Positions 5,228 to 5,766 of a stretch of DNA of 5,766 nucleotides are shown piece after piece. The notes under the pieces were generated by a model. It made no database searches. It saw only the letters and a list, made by a program, of their open reading frames with translations, and was not told where the DNA came from. Within the stretch, counting starts at the first letter, position 1. Each line of letters begins with the position of its first letter. The position numbers and the translations under genes are program-made. Source of the stretch: Natrinema soli. Its GTDB lineage: Archaea > Halobacteriota > Halobacteria > Halobacteriales > Natrialbaceae. The stretch covers positions 1 through 5,766 of the forward strand of contig NZ_JAQIVI010000640.1 in assembly GCF_028618695.1 (NCBI RefSeq), read 5' to 3'.

Positions 5228-5766
5228 CGGTGTCCTCCGCGGTGTCCGCCACAGTCGCCGCCCTCGCAGCCTTCGGCGCGCTCGAGGTCGGCTACTTCAT
5301 CGTCACTCAACTCTCGCCCACCGTCGGAACGGACCTCCGATTCGGTGCTATCGGTCTGGAACGCCGCCGTCGCCTGCTCGACCTCGAGATCTTCCTTCTC
5401 GGCGTAGGCGAGCGTGTAGTAGTCGCGCTCGTCGATCGCCGCGGGGTCGTCGGTAACGATCGTCTCGCCCTGTTCCATGAACAGCCGGCGGCCGTAGGTC
5501 ACCTCGTAGCCGGCCTCGAGGAGTCCGTCGTGGGTCGCCGGTGCGTCGGTAACTTTGAACAGGATCATCCGATCGGGACCGGTCGGACTCGCCCCGCCGG
5601 CGGCTTCCCGCAAGGAGAGCCCCGCACCGGCCTCGATCTCGACCCCCATCGCGGTCGCGAACGCCGTCACCGCGCTCACGCCGCGGACGATCTCGAGGTC
5701 GACGTCCGGATGAAAGGCGTCGATCGTCCGGCGCAGGTGGCCGAACGTCGAGTAGACGTTCGGATC
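5224..5766 (-). CDS. cbiL: CbiL: precorrin-2/cobalt-factor II C20-methyltransferase, 3' part with Cys/His tail
   Basis: The last 180 residues of a gene that begins beyond the right edge. CbiL transfers a methyl group from SAM to C20 of cobalt-factor II. The visible part starts DPNVYSTFGHLRRTI, the SAM-binding GDP-x-x-Y-S-T segment with its Gly just outside the window. It continues EIVRGVSAVTAFATAMG, equivalent to the V-P-G-[IV]-[ST]-[AS] motif but with Arg in place of the usual Pro. A core strand-rich region (MILFKVTDAP; YGRRLFMEQGETI; YYTLAYAEKEDL) ends at about residue 127. The Y-S-T motif and the gene's place before cbiF favour CbiL over CbiH or CbiE. Beyond the core is an acidic extension of about 50 residues ending GCEGGDCGGHRGGHR, with C167, C172, H175 and H179, a possible metal-binding tail. 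The valine GTG codon at 5677-5679 is not a start, because the motif continues upstream of it. Confidence 0.9.
   Translation of the reverse strand, partial: DPNVYSTFGHLRRTIDAFHPDVDLEIVRGVSAVTAFATAMGVEIEAGAGLSLREAAGGASPTGPDRMILFKVTDAPATHDGLLEAGYEVTYGRRLFMEQGETIVTDDPAAIDERDYYTLAYAEKEDLEVEQATAAFQTDSTESEVRSDGGRELSDDEVADLERAEGCEGGDCGGHRGGHR
5228..5250 (-). repeat. 12-base tandem repeat encoding GGHR twice and carrying the cbiF ribosome site
   Basis: Minus-strand units GGCGGACACCG (5240-5250) and GGAGGACACCG (5228-5238) differ by one base and are 12 bases apart in frame. They encode the two GGHR copies at the CbiL C-terminus. The second unit supplies GGAGG (5234-5238), 6 bases before the cbiF ATG, so coding and initiation functions overlap. 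Confidence 0.75.

Noticed and set aside
4538..5407. Plus-strand open frame opposite cbiF and cbiL
   Set aside because: It is a shadow frame with Arg/Val-rich composition and no motif; the minus strand carries all CbiF signatures.
5677..5679. GTG start for the CbiL fragment
   Set aside because: The frame is open to the window edge and carries the SAM-binding DPNVYST motif upstream, so GTG is an internal valine codon.

Overview
The window is part of a cobalamin (vitamin B12) corrin-ring biosynthesis operon from a halophilic archaeon, probably a member of the Halobacteria. The evidence is GC-rich DNA with many CTCGAG hexamers, very acidic Asp/Glu-rich proteins, genes joined by ATGA overlaps, and a gene set of the anaerobic (early cobalt insertion) pathway. 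Genus and species cannot be fixed from the sequence alone.

Every gene I can support lies on the minus strand, so the operon reads from right to left. In order of transcription they are: the 3' part of cbiL (right edge), cbiF, a 120-base gap, cbiG, cbiH1, cbiH2, a small ferredoxin, an unrecognised 246-residue protein that looks like a degenerate two-repeat LAGLIDADG fold, and the 5' part of cbiX (left edge). Three junctions are 4-base ATGA stop/start overlaps: cbiL-cbiF, cbiG-cbiH1 and ferredoxin-LAGLIDADG-like. The remaining gaps are 14 to 37 bases, except the 120-base gap before cbiG. The long open frames on the plus strand are shadows of these genes.

The recognised enzymes cover consecutive steps. 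CbiX inserts cobalt into sirohydrochlorin. CbiL methylates C20. CbiH methylates C17 and contracts the ring. CbiF methylates C11. CbiG opens the lactone and releases the two-carbon fragment. Other expected genes (cbiT/E, cbiC, cbiD, cbiJ, cobN-type genes) are not in the window and may lie outside it.

Three things stand out. First, the LAGLIDADG-like protein keeps the glycine framework of both motifs but has lost both catalytic acidic residues, and it sits in a biosynthetic operon. Second, several proteins carry Cys- or His-bearing tails outside the enzyme core: four CGASS copies in a Ser-rich N-terminus of CbiH2, a Cys/His C-terminus on CbiL, and a Gly-Gly-Gly-His-Cys stretch in CbiG. These suggest metal or cluster handling. 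Third, two divergent CbiH paralogues lie next to each other and are followed directly by a three-cysteine ferredoxin.
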